The notes: generated by a model not told the origin, from the sequence alone. Positions 55,023 to 63,843 are shown, counted from the first letter of the stretch. The stretch: 64,000 nucleotides of DNA from Georgenia ruanii (GCF_009193175.1 NZ_VUKE01000002.1:186001-250000), one strand, 5' to 3'. A program made the numbers and translations.

Positions 55023-56048
55023 TCAGGACTCGGCCGCGCCGGTCTTGGCGGCGAGCAGCCGGCGGAAGGAGGCCAGCCGCGCCTCGCCGGCCGGGCCGGC
55101 GAGGCCGGCGGCCACCCACTCGTCCAGCGCGCAGTCGGGGGCGTCGGCGGTGTGGGTGCAGCCGCGCGGGCACTCCTGCGCGACGGCGTCGAGGTCGGGA
55201 AAGGCGCGCAGCAGGCCCTCGGCGGCGACGTGGCTCAGCCCGAACGAGCGCACCCCGGGGGTGTCGATGACCCAGCCGCCGTCGGGCAGCTCGAGGGCGA
55301 CGGCCGAGGAGGAGGTGTGCCGGCCGCGACCGGTGACGGCGTTGACGTCCCCGGTGGCCCGGCCCGCCGCGGGCACGAGCGCGTTGACGAGGGTGGACTT
55401 GCCCACGCCGGAGTGGCCGATGAGCACCGACACCCGGCCGGCGAGGCGGTCGCGGACGGCGTCGAGGCCGTGGATGACGCCGTCGTCGCGCGAGGTGATC
55501 AGGGCCGGGACGGCCAGCGCCTCGTACAGCGCGAGGAACGGGGCGGGGTCGGCGAGGTCGGCCTTGGTCAGGCAGAGCACCGGCTCCATGCCGGCGTCGT
55601 AGGCGGCCACGAGGCAGCGGTCCACCATGCGCGGGCGCGGCTCGGGGTCGGCCAGGGCGGTGACGATGACGAGCTGGTCGGCGTTGGCGACGATGATCCG
55701 CTCCACCCCGGCGGCGTCGCCGTCCTCGGCCGAGCGGCGCAGCACCGAGGTGCGCGGCTCCACGCGCACGATGCGCGCGAGGGTGTCCTTGCGGCCCGTG
55801 ACGTCCCCGACCACCGCCACCCGGTCGCCGACGACGATCCGCCCGCCGCGGCCCAGCTCGCGGGCCTTCATGCCCACCACGGGGGTGCCGTCGTCGGTGA
55901 GGAGCTGGTAGCGGCCCCGGTCCACGCCGAGCACCAGGGCGCCGACGGCGTCGGCGTGCTCGGGCCGCTTCTTCGTGCGCGGGCGGTTGCCCTTGGGGTT
56001 GGGCCGCACCCGCACGCGGGCGTCGTCGGTGCCGATGTCGCGGGCCAT
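55023..56048 (-). CDS. rsgA: Ribosome small-subunit GTPase RsgA
   Basis: 341 residues, circularly permuted GTPase. OB-fold N-terminus, G4 LCLTKADL before G1 LIGHSGVGKSTL and G3 DTPGVRSFGL. The C-terminal zinc finger is CPRGCTH, then CALDEW. Assists 30S maturation. It starts 2 nt after the aroA stop, so is co-transcribed with aroA as in mycobacteria. Confidence 0.95.
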   Translation of the reverse strand: MARDIGTDDARVRVRPNPKGNRPRTKKRPEHADAVGALVLGVDRGRYQLLTDDGTPVVGMKARELGRGGRIVVGDRVAVVGDVTGRKDTLARIVRVEPRTSVLRRSAEDGDAAGVERIIVANADQLVIVTALADPEPRPRMVDRCLVAAYDAGMEPVLCLTKADLADPAPFLALYEALAVPALITSRDDGVIHGLDAVRDRLAGRVSVLIGHSGVGKSTLVNALVPAAGRATGDVNAVTGRGRHTSSSAVALELPDGGWVIDTPGVRSFGLSHVAAEGLLRAFPDLDAVAQECPRGCTHTADAPDCALDEWVAAGLAGPAGEARLASFRRLLAAKTGAAES

Positions 56049-56050
56049 GC

Positions 56051-57391
56051 TCAGCCGCGCCCCGCCAGCATCGCCCGCCACATGCCGGGAAAGTCCGGCA
56101 GCGTCTTGGCGGTCGTGGCCACGTCCACCACCCGCACGCCGGGCACCCGCAGCCCGAGGATGGCCCCGAACGTGGCCATCCGGTGGTCGTGGTAGCTCTC
56201 GACGACGCCGCCGCGCAGCGGCGCCGGCTCGATCTCCACCCCGTCGGCCGTCTCGCGGGCCCGCCCGCCCAGCCGGGTGATCTCGGTGACGATGGCCGCC
56301 AGCCGGTCGGTCTCGTGGCCGCGCAGGTGCGCGACGCCGCGCAGCCGCGACGGCGTCTCCGCCAGCGCGCACAGCGCCGCGATCGTCGGGGTCAGCTCGC
56401 CGACGTCGTGCAGGTCCGCGTCCAGGCCCTGGATGCGCCCGTCCGCCGGTCCGGTCACCCGCAGGGCGCCGTCCGCGAGGACCACCTCGGCGCCCATGGC
56501 GGCGAGGAGCTCGCGCAGCCCGTCCCCGGCCTGGGTGGTGCTCCCCGGCCAGCGCGGCACCCGCACCGTCCCGCCGGCCGCCAGCGCGGCGGCGAGGAAC
56601 GGCCCGGCGTTGGACAGGTCCGGCTCGACGACGATGCGCCCGCCGGCCACCGGGCCGGGGTGGACCCGCCAGCGGGTCGGCGCCCACTCGGTCGTGGCCC
56701 CGGCCGGGGCGCCGACCTCGGTGAGCTCCTCGACGGTGACGCCACGCTCGCGCAGCACCGCCACCGTCATGTCGATGTGCGGCAGTGAGGGCAGCGTGGC
56801 GCCGGTGTGCCGCAGGTCGACGCCCTGCTCGTACCCGGGGGCGGCGAGCAGCAGCGCCGAGACGAACTGGCTCGAGCCGGACGCGTCGACGTCGACCGCC
56901 CCGCCGGTCAGCGCGCCGGTGCCGTGCACGGTCAGCGGCAGCGTCGGCTCGCCGTCGGCGTTCGTCGCGGCGTCGACGGCGGCGCCGAGATCGCGCAGGC
57001 CGCGCACCACCGGGCCCATGGGGCGCTCGCGGGCGCGCGGGTCGCCGTCGAGGTGGACGTCGCCGTCGGCGAGGACCGCGAGGGCCGGGACGAACCGCAT
57101 GACGGTGCCGGCCAGGCCGCAGTCCACCTGGGCCGGGCCGCGCAGCGGCCCGGGCGTGACGCGCAGGTCCTCCCCGTCTTCCTCGACCGTGGCGCCCAGG
57201 GCGCGCAGCGCGCCGACCATGAGCTCGGAGTCGCGCGAGTGCAGCGGGCGGACCAGCTCGGTGGGCGCGGCGGCGAGCGCGGCGAGCAGCAGGTAGCGGT
57301 TGGTGAGCGACTTCGAGCCCGGGACGTCGACGGTGGCGTCGAGCGGGCCGGTGGCGGTGGGTGCGGGCCAGGGGTCCTCGGGCAGGGTCAT
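56051..57391 (-). CDS. aroA: 3-phosphoshikimate 1-carboxyvinyltransferase (EPSP synthase)
   Basis: 446 residues. VPGSKSLTNRYLLLAALA (substrate and PEP loops), GLAGTVMRFVPALA, the inverse-repeat VEPDLSNAGPFLAAALA, and ESYHDHRMATFGAI are all intact. Sixth step of the shikimate pathway. The ATG at 57391 has TACCCT 7 nt upstream. A longer reading from 57454 adds a non-conserved extension. rsgA follows. Confidence 0.97.
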   Translation of the reverse strand: MTLPEDPWPAPTATGPLDATVDVPGSKSLTNRYLLLAALAAAPTELVRPLHSRDSELMVGALRALGATVEEDGEDLRVTPGPLRGPAQVDCGLAGTVMRFVPALAVLADGDVHLDGDPRARERPMGPVVRGLRDLGAAVDAATNADGEPTLPLTVHGTGALTGGAVDVDASGSSQFVSALLLAAPGYEQGVDLRHTGATLPSLPHIDMTVAVLRERGVTVEELTEVGAPAGATTEWAPTRWRVHPGPVAGGRIVVEPDLSNAGPFLAAALAAGGTVRVPRWPGSTTQAGDGLRELLAAMGAEVVLADGALRVTGPADGRIQGLDADLHDVGELTPTIAALCALAETPSRLRGVAHLRGHETDRLAAIVTEITRLGGRARETADGVEIEPAPLRGGVVESYHDHRMATFGAILGLRVPGVRVVDVATTAKTLPDFPGMWRAMLAGRG

Positions 57392-57398
57392 GCCAGCG

Positions 57399-57404
57399 AG
57401 GGTA
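57399..57404 (-). promoter_or_regulatory. -10 box of aroA-rsgA
   Basis: Minus-strand TACCCT, 7 nt, then the aroA ATG. Confidence 0.5.
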
Positions 57405-57494
57405 GTGGTCCGGGCGCCGGCCGGGCCGGTGAGGTCCGCCTGGTCAGACCGCACCGCCGTCGCGCCGGCCCGGCCCGGCGTGGGGCCCGCCGCG

Positions 57495-57992
57495 TCAGTC
57501 CTTGTACCGCTCCTTCAGCGACGCCTTCGCCTCGCGCAGCTCGGAACGCTGCTCCCGGGCGTTCCCCAGGCGCCAGGCCCACGACGGCTTGCCCCCGCGG
57601 TAGGTGGCCGCGAAGAGCAGCCCACCGCCGAGGCCGACGCCGCGCAGCAGCCCGGAGAGGTACTCGCGGCGCTGCTGGCCGTTGCTGGCCGCCCACACCG
57701 GGTTGTGCACGACCGTGAGCGGGACATTGATCGCCGCCAGGGTCAGCGCGGCGGCGCGCGGGCTGCGGCCGGTGGCGAGCATGAGGCCCGCGACGGCGCT
57801 GACCGCGCCGGAGACGCGGGTGATCAGCTTGGGGTTGGCGTACAGCGCCGCAGGGACGCCGGCCTTGCGCAGGCTCGGCTCGAGCCGCTGGAGCTTCTCG
57901 GCGTGCTTGTCGGGGTGGAGGACCGCGTCCACGCCGTCGACGACGAAGGGGGCGGCGAGGGCGGGGCGGGCGAACGGGCTGACGAGGCTCAT
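57495..57992 (-). CDS. DoxX-family membrane protein
   Basis: 165 residues. DoxX pattern: ARPALAAPFVVDGVDAVLHP start, a helix at about 60-78 (RVSGAVSAVAGLMLATG), a second near 82-98, LLRGVGLGGGLLFAA and a basic tail. Roles in the family range from quinone oxidation to envelope stress; here unassigned. Divergent from sigR with a 179-bp gap. Confidence 0.85.
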   Translation of the reverse strand: MSLVSPFARPALAAPFVVDGVDAVLHPDKHAEKLQRLEPSLRKAGVPAALYANPKLITRVSGAVSAVAGLMLATGRSPRAAALTLAAINVPLTVVHNPVWAASNGQQRREYLSGLLRGVGLGGGLLFAATYRGGKPSWAWRLGNAREQRSELREAKASLKERYKD

Positions 57993-58136
57993 GTCACATT
58001 GCTACCGCACCGGGCGGACCGGGGCGACCCGATTGACGGGGCCGCCGGACCGTCGATGCGCTGCGGCGAAGGAGGCCGCCGTCGGACCCGGACATCGGGT
58101 GTGAAACGCGCGTCGTCGAATTGCGCCGCCTCGGGC

Positions 58137-58162
58137 GGAATGAACGACCCCCGGCGCCCGTT
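58137..58162 (+). promoter_or_regulatory. SigR-type autoregulatory promoter of sigR
   Basis: GGAAT (58137-58141), an 18-nt spacer, GTT (58160-58162) is an exact SigR consensus. The predicted start is close to an in-frame ATG at 58172, so this promoter should make a leaderless mRNA for a longer SigR form. Confidence 0.8.
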
Positions 58163-58259
58163 GCACCCGACATGACCAGCCTGACCCTCGACATTCCGCG
58201 CGCCGCACAGGCGCCCGGCACCGGGGTCTGGTCGGGAGTCGGCGCGCCGGCCGGCGGGC

Positions 58260-58265
58260 TACCCT
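58260..58265 (+). promoter_or_regulatory. Second, housekeeping-type -10 of sigR
   Basis: TACCCT ends 5 nt before ATG 58271 and 8 nt before ATG 58274. It would drive a leaderless mRNA for the short form, mirroring the two-promoter arrangement known in Streptomyces coelicolor. Confidence 0.45.
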
Positions 58266-58273
58266 CGGTGATG

Positions 58274-58894
58274 ATGACCGAGAGCCACGAGGGAGACCTC
58301 GACCGCGCGCCCGACGGTGAGTCCGACGCCGAACGGGCGCTGCGCTTCGAGCGCGACGCGCTGCCGTTCCTCGACCAGCTCTACGGCGCCGCCATGCGGA
58401 TGACCCGCAACCCCGCCGACGCCGAGGACCTCGTCCAGGAGACCTTCACGAAGGCCTTCGCCGCCTTCCACCAGTACCGTCCCGGCACGAACCTCAAGGC
58501 CTGGCTCTACCGGATCCTCACCAACACCTTCATCAACACCTACCGCAAGAAGCAGCGCGAGCCGCAGCAGTCCGACGCGGAGCAGGTGGAGGACTGGCAG
58601 ATCCACCGGGCCGCCTCGCACACGTCGACGGGGCTGCGCTCGGCCGAGGCGGAGGCGCTGGACCAGCTGCCCGACTCCGATATCAAGGACGCCCTCAACC
58701 AGCTGCCGGAGGACTTCCGGCTCGCGGTGTATCTCGCCGACGTCGAGGGCTTCGCCTACAAGGAGATCGCCGAGATCATGGGCACACCGATCGGGACCGT
58801 GATGTCCCGGCTGCACCGCGGCCGGCGCCAGCTGCGCGAGCTGCTGGTCGACCACGCCCGGGCGCTCGGGATCAGGACGGAGGCCAAGGCATGA
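58274..58894 (+). CDS. sigR: ECF sigma factor SigR/SigH (thiol-oxidative stress)
   Basis: 206 residues from ATG 58274. Region 2: [20 protein letters not shown] (-10 recognition), then [17 protein letters not shown]; region 4: [20 protein letters not shown] and the [24 protein letters not shown]. Close to Streptomyces SigR and mycobacterial SigH. In-frame ATGs exist at 58271 and 58172; the latter would add 34 residues, like the unstable SigR prime isoform. Coupled to the anti-sigma gene by ATGA. Confidence 0.96.
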   Translation: MTESHEGDLDRAPDGESDAERALRFERDALPFLDQLYGAAMRMTRNPADAEDLVQETFTKAFAAFHQYRPGTNLKAWLYRILTNTFINTYRKKQREPQQSDAEQVEDWQIHRAASHTSTGLRSAEAEALDQLPDSDIKDALNQLPEDFRLAVYLADVEGFAYKEIAEIMGTPIGTVMSRLHRGRRQLRELLVDHARALGIRTEAKA

Positions 58895-59226
58895 GCGAGG
58901 ACGAAACCCCAGACCTCGTCGACCGCGCCGAACGGGCGCTGCTGGCCCTCACCGGCGGGCGCGCACGGGTGTGCAGCTGTGAGGAGCTGCTCGAGAACCT
59001 CATGGAGTTCCTCGACTCCGAGCTCGACGAGGACACCTGCACCCGCTACCGCCAGCACGCGGCCACGTGTCCCACGTGTCACGAGGCCACCGACGCCGAG
59101 GAGCACATCCGCCAGATGGTGCGCCGGTCGTGCGCGGAGAAGGCGCCGTCCTCGCTGCGCCTGCGGGTGGAGTCCCAGCTTGCGGTGCTCCGGGTCACCG
59201 GCGTGCGGAGCATCGAGCAGATCTGA
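58891..59226 (+). CDS. rsrA: Zinc-containing anti-sigma factor RsrA
   Basis: 111 residues. The ZAS motif is H56-x3-C60-x2-C63 (HAATCPTC), with C28 and C30 as further candidate ligands. Zinc loss on disulfide formation releases SigR. ATGA overlap with sigR matches other actinobacteria. A basic, helical C-terminus is typical. Confidence 0.95.
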   Translation: MSEDETPDLVDRAERALLALTGGRARVCSCEELLENLMEFLDSELDEDTCTRYRQHAATCPTCHEATDAEEHIRQMVRRSCAEKAPSSLRLRVESQLAVLRVTGVRSIEQI

Positions 59227-59350
59227 GCAGCGCGGTGTGACCGTCGTCGTACGTCGACGCCCGCGCGGGCGACCCGCGGAGTGTGGGACGATGGTCGGCG
59301 CGATTTGTGCCCGCCGGACGGCGGGCGCCCCCTGAGCTGAGGAGAAGGTC

Positions 59351-59425
59351 ATGAGCAAGCGCGGTCGCAAGCGTCGTTCCCGCAAGGGCAGCGCGTCCAA
59401 CCACGGCAAGCGTCCCAACGCCTGA
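59351..59425 (+). CDS. 50S ribosomal protein bL37
   Basis: Only 24 residues: MSKRGRKRRSRKGSASNHGK, then RPNA. This matches the length and the KRGRK...NHGKRPN pattern of actinobacterial bL37, first seen in the M. smegmatis ribosome structure, whose gene also lies close to the SigH locus. A GAGGAGAAGG site lies 3 nt before the ATG. It is followed by a strong hairpin terminator. Confidence 0.92.
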   Translation: MSKRGRKRRSRKGSASNHGKRPNA

Positions 59426-59451
59426 GCGCGGCGCGGACCCGCTCCGCGCCC

Positions 59452-59481
59452 AAGGGCCGGCCACCTCGGTGACCGGCCCTT
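59452..59481 (+). terminator. Terminator after bL37
   Basis: AAGGGCCGG pairs with CCGGCCCTT, 9 bp. An inner CAC/GTG pairing brings the loop to 4 nt. It is followed by TCGTC. Confidence 0.8.
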
Positions 59482-59507
59482 CGTCACGCCACCGGACGGT
59501 GGACCCC

Positions 59508-59513
59508 TAGGGT
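59508..59513 (+). promoter_or_regulatory. -10 box of the quinone oxidoreductase gene
   Basis: TAGGGT ends 6 nt before the ATG at 59520. Confidence 0.45.
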
Positions 59514-59519
59514 GGCGCC

Positions 59520-60494
59520 ATGCGCTGCGCCTACGTGGAGAGCCAGGACGCGGACCGGCCGCTGGACGGGCTGCGCGTGGGGGACCTGCCCGACCCCGGC
59601 GCCCCGCTGCCCGGCTGGGTGCCGGTGACCGTGCGCGCCGCCGCGCTCAACCAGCACGACCTGTTCTCCCTGCGCGGCGTCGGCCTGCCCGCCGAGCGCC
59701 TGCCGATGATCCTGGGCACCGACGCCGCCGGCGTGCTCGACGACGGCACCGAGGTCATCGTCCACGCGGTCATCCCCAGCCCCGGATGGCACGGGGAGGA
59801 GACCCTCGACCCGCGCCGCACCCTGCTGTCCGAGCTCCACCCCGGCACGCTGGCCGAGCGGGTGTGGGTGCCAGCCGGCAACGTCGTCCCCAAGGACCCC
59901 GCCGTGACCTGGGCCGAGGCAGCCGCCCTGCCCACCGCCTACCTCACCGCCTACCGGATGCTCTTCGACGCCGCGGCGCTGCGGCCCGGCGGCACCGTGC
60001 TCGTCCAGGGCGCCGGCGGCGGGGTGGCCACGGCCGCCGTCGTGCTCGGGCGCGCCGCCGGCCTGCGGGTGTGGGTCACCTCCCGGTCGGAGGCCAAGCG
60101 CGCCCGCGCCCTCGACATCGGCGCCCACGCCGCCTTCCCCACCGGCGCCCGGCTGCCCGAGCAGGTCGACGCCGTCGTCGAGACCGTCGGGGCGGCCACC
60201 TGGGCGCACTCGCTGCGTGCCCTGCGCCCGGGCGGCACGGTCGCGGTGGCCGGCGCGACCTCCGGCGCCATGCCCCCGGCGGAGCTCAACCGCATCTTCT
60301 TCCGCTCGCTGCGCGTGGTCGGGACCACCATGGGCACCCGCGACCAGCTCGCCGCCGTGCAGCGCATGCTCCTCGCCACCGGCGCCCGCCCGGTCCTCGA
60401 CGGCGTCCTCCCGCTGGCGGAGGTGGGCGAGGCGCTGCGCCGCCTGGAGGCGGGGGAGGTGTTCGGCAAGGTCGTCGTCGAGGTCACCGCGTAG
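59520..60494 (+). CDS. NADPH:quinone reductase (MDR family)
   Basis: 324 residues. GroES-like N-terminus (VRAAALNQHDLFSLRG), LGTDAAGVLDDGTEV, and the nucleotide-binding VLVQGAGGGVATAAVVLG. Catalytic zinc ligands are missing, so it is a zeta-crystallin-like quinone reductase. Its TAG stop doubles as part of the -10 box (TAGGGT) of the following gene. Confidence 0.88.
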   Translation: MRCAYVESQDADRPLDGLRVGDLPDPGAPLPGWVPVTVRAAALNQHDLFSLRGVGLPAERLPMILGTDAAGVLDDGTEVIVHAVIPSPGWHGEETLDPRRTLLSELHPGTLAERVWVPAGNVVPKDPAVTWAEAAALPTAYLTAYRMLFDAAALRPGGTVLVQGAGGGVATAAVVLGRAAGLRVWVTSRSEAKRARALDIGAHAAFPTGARLPEQVDAVVETVGAATWAHSLRALRPGGTVAVAGATSGAMPPAELNRIFFRSLRVVGTTMGTRDQLAAVQRMLLATGARPVLDGVLPLAEVGEALRRLEAGEVFGKVVVEVTA

Positions 60495-60497
60495 GGT
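60492..60497 (+). promoter_or_regulatory. -10 box of the DUF4097 gene, overlapping a stop codon
   Basis: TAGGGT includes the TAG stop of the upstream gene and ends 7 nt before the ATG at 60505. Confidence 0.45.
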
Positions 60498-60504
60498 CGG
60501 GGCC

Positions 60505-61338
60505 ATGGCTACCCGTTCGTGGATCGTCCCCGGTCCCCAGGAGCACGACGTCGAGCACGTCACCGCGCTGCGCGTCCAGCTCGTCGCGGGCGCGGTGAGC
60601 GTCCAGGTCCACGACGCCGCGCACGTGCGCGTGACGGTCGAGGAGGTCACCGGCAACCCGCTGGAGATCGACGTCGAGGACGGCCGGCTCACCATCGGCT
60701 ACCCCTTCCTCGGCTGGGACGGGTGGGTCAAGCGCCTGCGCTCCTTCCGCTCCTCCGACACCGCCCGGGTCCGGGTCCTCGTGCCGCGCACGACGGCGGT
60801 GACCCTCGCCACGGCGGTGGCCGACGCGGTCGTCGACGGCGTGCACGAGGACGTCTCGCTCATGACCGCCGGCGCCCGGGTCAGCGCCCAGCGGTGCCGC
60901 GGGGCGGTGTCGGTGAAGTCCGCCTCGGGCGGCGTCGAGGTGCTCGACCACGACGGCCCGGTGCGGGTGAGCACCGCCGCCGGGCGCACCACCCTGGTCG
61001 GGCACCTGCCGCGGGTGGAGGTCACCAGCGTGGCCGGCGCAGTCAGCGTCTCGACGACGTCGCCGACCTCGATGGTCGACCTCGCCACCGTCTCCGGCGC
61101 GATGCACGTGGACCTGCCCGCCGGCACCGGGCTGTCGCTGACCGCCCGGACCATCTCCGGGGCGGTGACCGTCGACGGCGCCGACCGGCGCGCCCCCGGC
61201 ATCGGGGCCACCACCGTGGACGAGCGCGGCGGGCAGGACGTCTGCTTCCTCAACGCCCGGTCGGTCTCCGGGGCGCTGGCCGTCGTCCGCGAGACACGGG
61301 CGGTGGACCGGCCCGCCGCGGCGGAGGACCGGGCGTGA
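60505..61338 (+). CDS. DUF4097 beta-helix-like protein
   Basis: 277 residues. Repeated short strands of the type GAVSVxxxSG (RGAVSVKSASGGVEVLDHDG, VAGAVSVSTTSPTSMVDL, TISGAVTVDG) are the DUF4097 signature, thought to form a solenoid. No signal peptide. GTGA overlap with the next gene. Function unknown. Confidence 0.85.
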   Translation: MATRSWIVPGPQEHDVEHVTALRVQLVAGAVSVQVHDAAHVRVTVEEVTGNPLEIDVEDGRLTIGYPFLGWDGWVKRLRSFRSSDTARVRVLVPRTTAVTLATAVADAVVDGVHEDVSLMTAGARVSAQRCRGAVSVKSASGGVEVLDHDGPVRVSTAAGRTTLVGHLPRVEVTSVAGAVSVSTTSPTSMVDLATVSGAMHVDLPAGTGLSLTARTISGAVTVDGADRRAPGIGATTVDERGGQDVCFLNARSVSGALAVVRETRAVDRPAAAEDRA

Positions 61339-61940
61339 GCGCGCCCTCCGAGGACACCGTCGCGGGCTACCTCGAGCAGGTCGCCCAGGCGGCCCGGGAC
61401 CGCGCGGGCGCCTGGGACGCGGTCGCCGACGTCCTCGAGGGCGGCGAGCGTGCGGCCGCGCGGCTGCGCGACGGCTCCGCCGCGGCCGCCTGGCGCGCCT
61501 CCTCGCGTTGGCTGGGTGACGACGCCGAGCTGTTCGTCGCCGACCTGTACAACCTCGACGTCTACGAGCGCGGCGCCGCCCGGCGCAGCCCGGAGGACGA
61601 CGTCGCCGCGCTCGGCGCCGACCACGCCGCGCTGGTGGCGCCCGACGCCGCGGTGGTCGCGCGGGTGCGGGAGGTCGCCGCGGCGTGCCGTGACGAGGCC
61701 GAGGCGTGGGCGGGCGGGGACACCGCGACGGGGAAGTCCCTGCGCCTGCGCGAGCAGGAGCTCATTGAGGGCCACCTCGTGCCGGTGCTGCCCGACCTCG
61801 GCGGCCGCCTCGCCCGGGAGGCGGGCATGGGGGTCTGGCGTGCCCTCGGGCGGCTCGTGCTCGCGGTGCTGTCGGTGGAGAGCGGGCGGGACTTCCAGCG
61901 CGCCGTGCTCGGCGAGGACCTGGGCCGCCACCGGGCGTAG
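61335..61940 (+). CDS. Uncharacterised helical protein, possibly TorD-like
   Basis: 201 residues, all-helical by composition. The C-terminal QELIEGHLVPVLPDLGGRLA followed by VWRALGRLVLAVLSVE recalls the helix pair of TorD-type chaperones, but the family's central ligand motif is not obvious, so the assignment is weak. GTG start, co-translated with DUF4097. It is convergent with the ferredoxin/TorD operon (27 bp). Confidence 0.45.
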   Translation: MSAPSEDTVAGYLEQVAQAARDRAGAWDAVADVLEGGERAAARLRDGSAAAAWRASSRWLGDDAELFVADLYNLDVYERGAARRSPEDDVAALGADHAALVAPDAAVVARVREVAAACRDEAEAWAGGDTATGKSLRLREQELIEGHLVPVLPDLGGRLAREAGMGVWRALGRLVLAVLSVESGRDFQRAVLGEDLGRHRA

Positions 61941-61967
61941 CGCCCTCGGCCCCGCGGGGCGGTGGAC

Positions 61968-62990
61968 TCAGCCGACGCGGTCGGCCCCCACGCGCGGGAG
62001 CGCCGAGCCGAACGGGCTCCGGCGTCGGAAGGTGCACACCGGGCACAGCCGCTCGCCCGAGGAGGTCGGGAAGAGCGTGCCGCAGCGCGCGCACGTCGTC
62101 GTCGTGAGCGTGGCGACCGGGGCGGGGTCGCCGGCGAGGACCCGGTCCCACGGCCACGCGCCGTCGACGGAGAGGGCTGACTCCGGGCACAGGTCCAGGC
62201 AGCGGCGGCAGCCGTCACACGCGGCGGGGTCCTGCAGCAGCGTGGTGAGCCCGCCGCCGTCCCGCACGCCCAGCGCGCCGGTGGGACAGGCGCGCACGCA
62301 CACCCCGCAGGCGGTGCAGCCGCGGGCGCGCAGCCGCGGTGCCGGGCCGGGGAGCGCCGCGAGGCTCGGTGCCGCCGTGCCGCTCGACCCGGCCGGCGGT
62401 CCGGCCGTGAGGTCGGGCGCGGCCGCTCCCGGCGGGCCACCGTCCGACCCGCCCGGCTGTCCCACCCCGAGCGCGTGCAGCGCGGCGACGAGCCGCTCGT
62501 GGGCGGTGAGACCGCCGACGTCGGGCGCGGCGGCGGCGCCCAGGCCCAGCAGGCGGCGCCGGCTGACCGGCATGTGCGCGGCGTCGAGGACCGGCCGGCG
62601 ACGGCGCCGCCCGGGCAACCGCAGGCCCTCGGGGGCCGCCGGCGGGGTGTCCTCGAGCCGCAGGCCCGCGACGCCGGCGGCGGCCAGGACGGTGGTCGCG
62701 CCCGCCAGGTGCGCCCGGACCTCCGCGGGCGCGCCGCAGCCGTCGAGGCGCAGCGTCACCGCCGCGCCCGCGGCGAGCAGCTCGACGAGCTCGTGCACCG
62801 CCACGGTCGCGGCGCAGGCGGTCAGCCGCACCACGGTCCGGCCGGCCGGACCGGCGGCGGGGTCGGGGTGCTCGGCGCAGGCGAGCTCGAGGTGGACCGG
62901 CTCGCCGGCCCGGCGCAGCCACGCCTGCACGCCGCCGAGCTCGGCGGGCCCGTCGGGAGCGGCGGGTGGAGCGGGGGGTGCCGCCGTCAC
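61968..62990 (-). CDS. Two-cluster ferredoxin with an extra zinc-ribbon
   Basis: 340 residues. Two 4Fe-4S motifs: C225-x2-C228-x2-C231-x3-C235 and C258-x2-C261-x2-C264-x3-C268. A third site, C300-x2-C303 with C316-x2-C319, looks like a zinc ribbon or rubredoxin-like site. The N-terminal 200 residues are variable with scattered cysteines and MPVSRRRLLGLG, a possible relic of a Tat-like signal placed internally. GTG start overlapping the TorD gene. Probably an electron carrier for the oxidoreductase suspected at the right edge. Confidence 0.85.
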   Translation of the reverse strand: MTAAPPAPPAAPDGPAELGGVQAWLRRAGEPVHLELACAEHPDPAAGPAGRTVVRLTACAATVAVHELVELLAAGAAVTLRLDGCGAPAEVRAHLAGATTVLAAAGVAGLRLEDTPPAAPEGLRLPGRRRRRPVLDAAHMPVSRRRLLGLGAAAAPDVGGLTAHERLVAALHALGVGQPGGSDGGPPGAAAPDLTAGPPAGSSGTAAPSLAALPGPAPRLRARGCTACGVCVRACPTGALGVRDGGGLTTLLQDPAACDGCRRCLDLCPESALSVDGAWPWDRVLAGDPAPVATLTTTTCARCGTLFPTSSGERLCPVCTFRRRSPFGSALPRVGADRVG

Positions 62991-63694
62991 GGCAGGAAGG
63001 CCTCCCGGGCGCGGGCGAGGGTGCCCAGACCCAGCGCGGCGACGCCCTGGAAGAAGTACGTCGCGGACCCCTCGGCGACCTGGGTGAGGCACCGTGGCGC
63101 CCACAGCAGCACGTGGTCGCGCAAGAACGCCACCAAGGCGCCGAGCACCCGGGCCAGCTCGCCGTCGTCGTCGGCCTCGAGGGCGTCGAGGCCCCGCACG
63201 CACAGGGTGGCCAGGAAGCCCAGCTCGAGGCCGATGTGGTCGTCCGGCTCCTGGTTCAGGCGCGGCGCGGCCAGCCCGAACTGCGCGTACGCGGCGCGCA
63301 CCTGGAGGGTCTCGCGGTCGAAGACGAGGTGGTCGGGGGAGCGGTGCACCGACTCGTACGGCGGGGCCTTGAGCCGCTCGGGGCCGACGAACAGTCGGTT
63401 GTAGTCGCGGCGGACCGTCGCCTCGGCCTCCCGCGCGGCGGCCGACTCGCTCAGCAGCGCCACCCCGCGGAGGCACTCCGGGACGTCCGGCAGCGGCCAC
63501 TGGGCGAGCAGCTCGGGGTCGCGCACCCGGCCCAGGACGGCGGCCGCGGGCGCGGCGACCAGCAGGCGCGAGAGCGTGGTGAACGCACCGGCGAAGCGGT
63601 CGAGCGTGTCGGCGAGGTCGGGGTCGGCGAGCAGCGGCGGACGGTGGCGGGCGGGCCCGTCCGGCGCGGCGGCGGGGCTGAGCGCGGCGCTCAT
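62987..63694 (-). CDS. TorD/DmsD-family molybdoenzyme chaperone
   Basis: 235 residues. TorD pattern: VRRDYNRLFVGPERLKAPPYESVH, DHIGLELGFLATL, and LRDHVLLWAPRCLTQVAEGS with a terminal YFFQGVAALGL. Chaperones of this family guard molybdopterin oxidoreductases during folding and cofactor insertion. The ATG at 63694 follows AAAGGGGG. Coupled (GTGA) to the ferredoxin gene. Confidence 0.9.
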   Translation of the reverse strand: MSAALSPAAAPDGPARHRPPLLADPDLADTLDRFAGAFTTLSRLLVAAPAAAVLGRVRDPELLAQWPLPDVPECLRGVALLSESAAAREAEATVRRDYNRLFVGPERLKAPPYESVHRSPDHLVFDRETLQVRAAYAQFGLAAPRLNQEPDDHIGLELGFLATLCVRGLDALEADDDGELARVLGALVAFLRDHVLLWAPRCLTQVAEGSATYFFQGVAALGLGTLARAREAFLP

Positions 63695-63754
63695 GGGGCC
63701 CCCTTTCCTCAGGATGTGTGCCCCCATCCTCCCGTCCGCCGCGGCGGCCCGGCT

Positions 63755-63843
63755 GGGCCCTTCGGCCCCGCCGCTCCTGGGCCCTTCGGCCCCGCCGCTC
63801 CTGGGCCCTTCGGCCCCGCCGCTCCTGGGCCCTTCGGCCCCGA
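63755..63843. repeat. 24-bp tandem repeat, 3.7 copies, hairpin-forming
   Basis: Units at 63755, 63779, 63803 and a partial one at 63827, each starting GGGCCCTTCGGCCCCG. Each unit can form a 5-bp stem with a CTTC loop. It lies in the gap between the divergent TorD gene and the gene at 63919; 63695-63918 holds no other recognised element. Confidence 0.92.
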
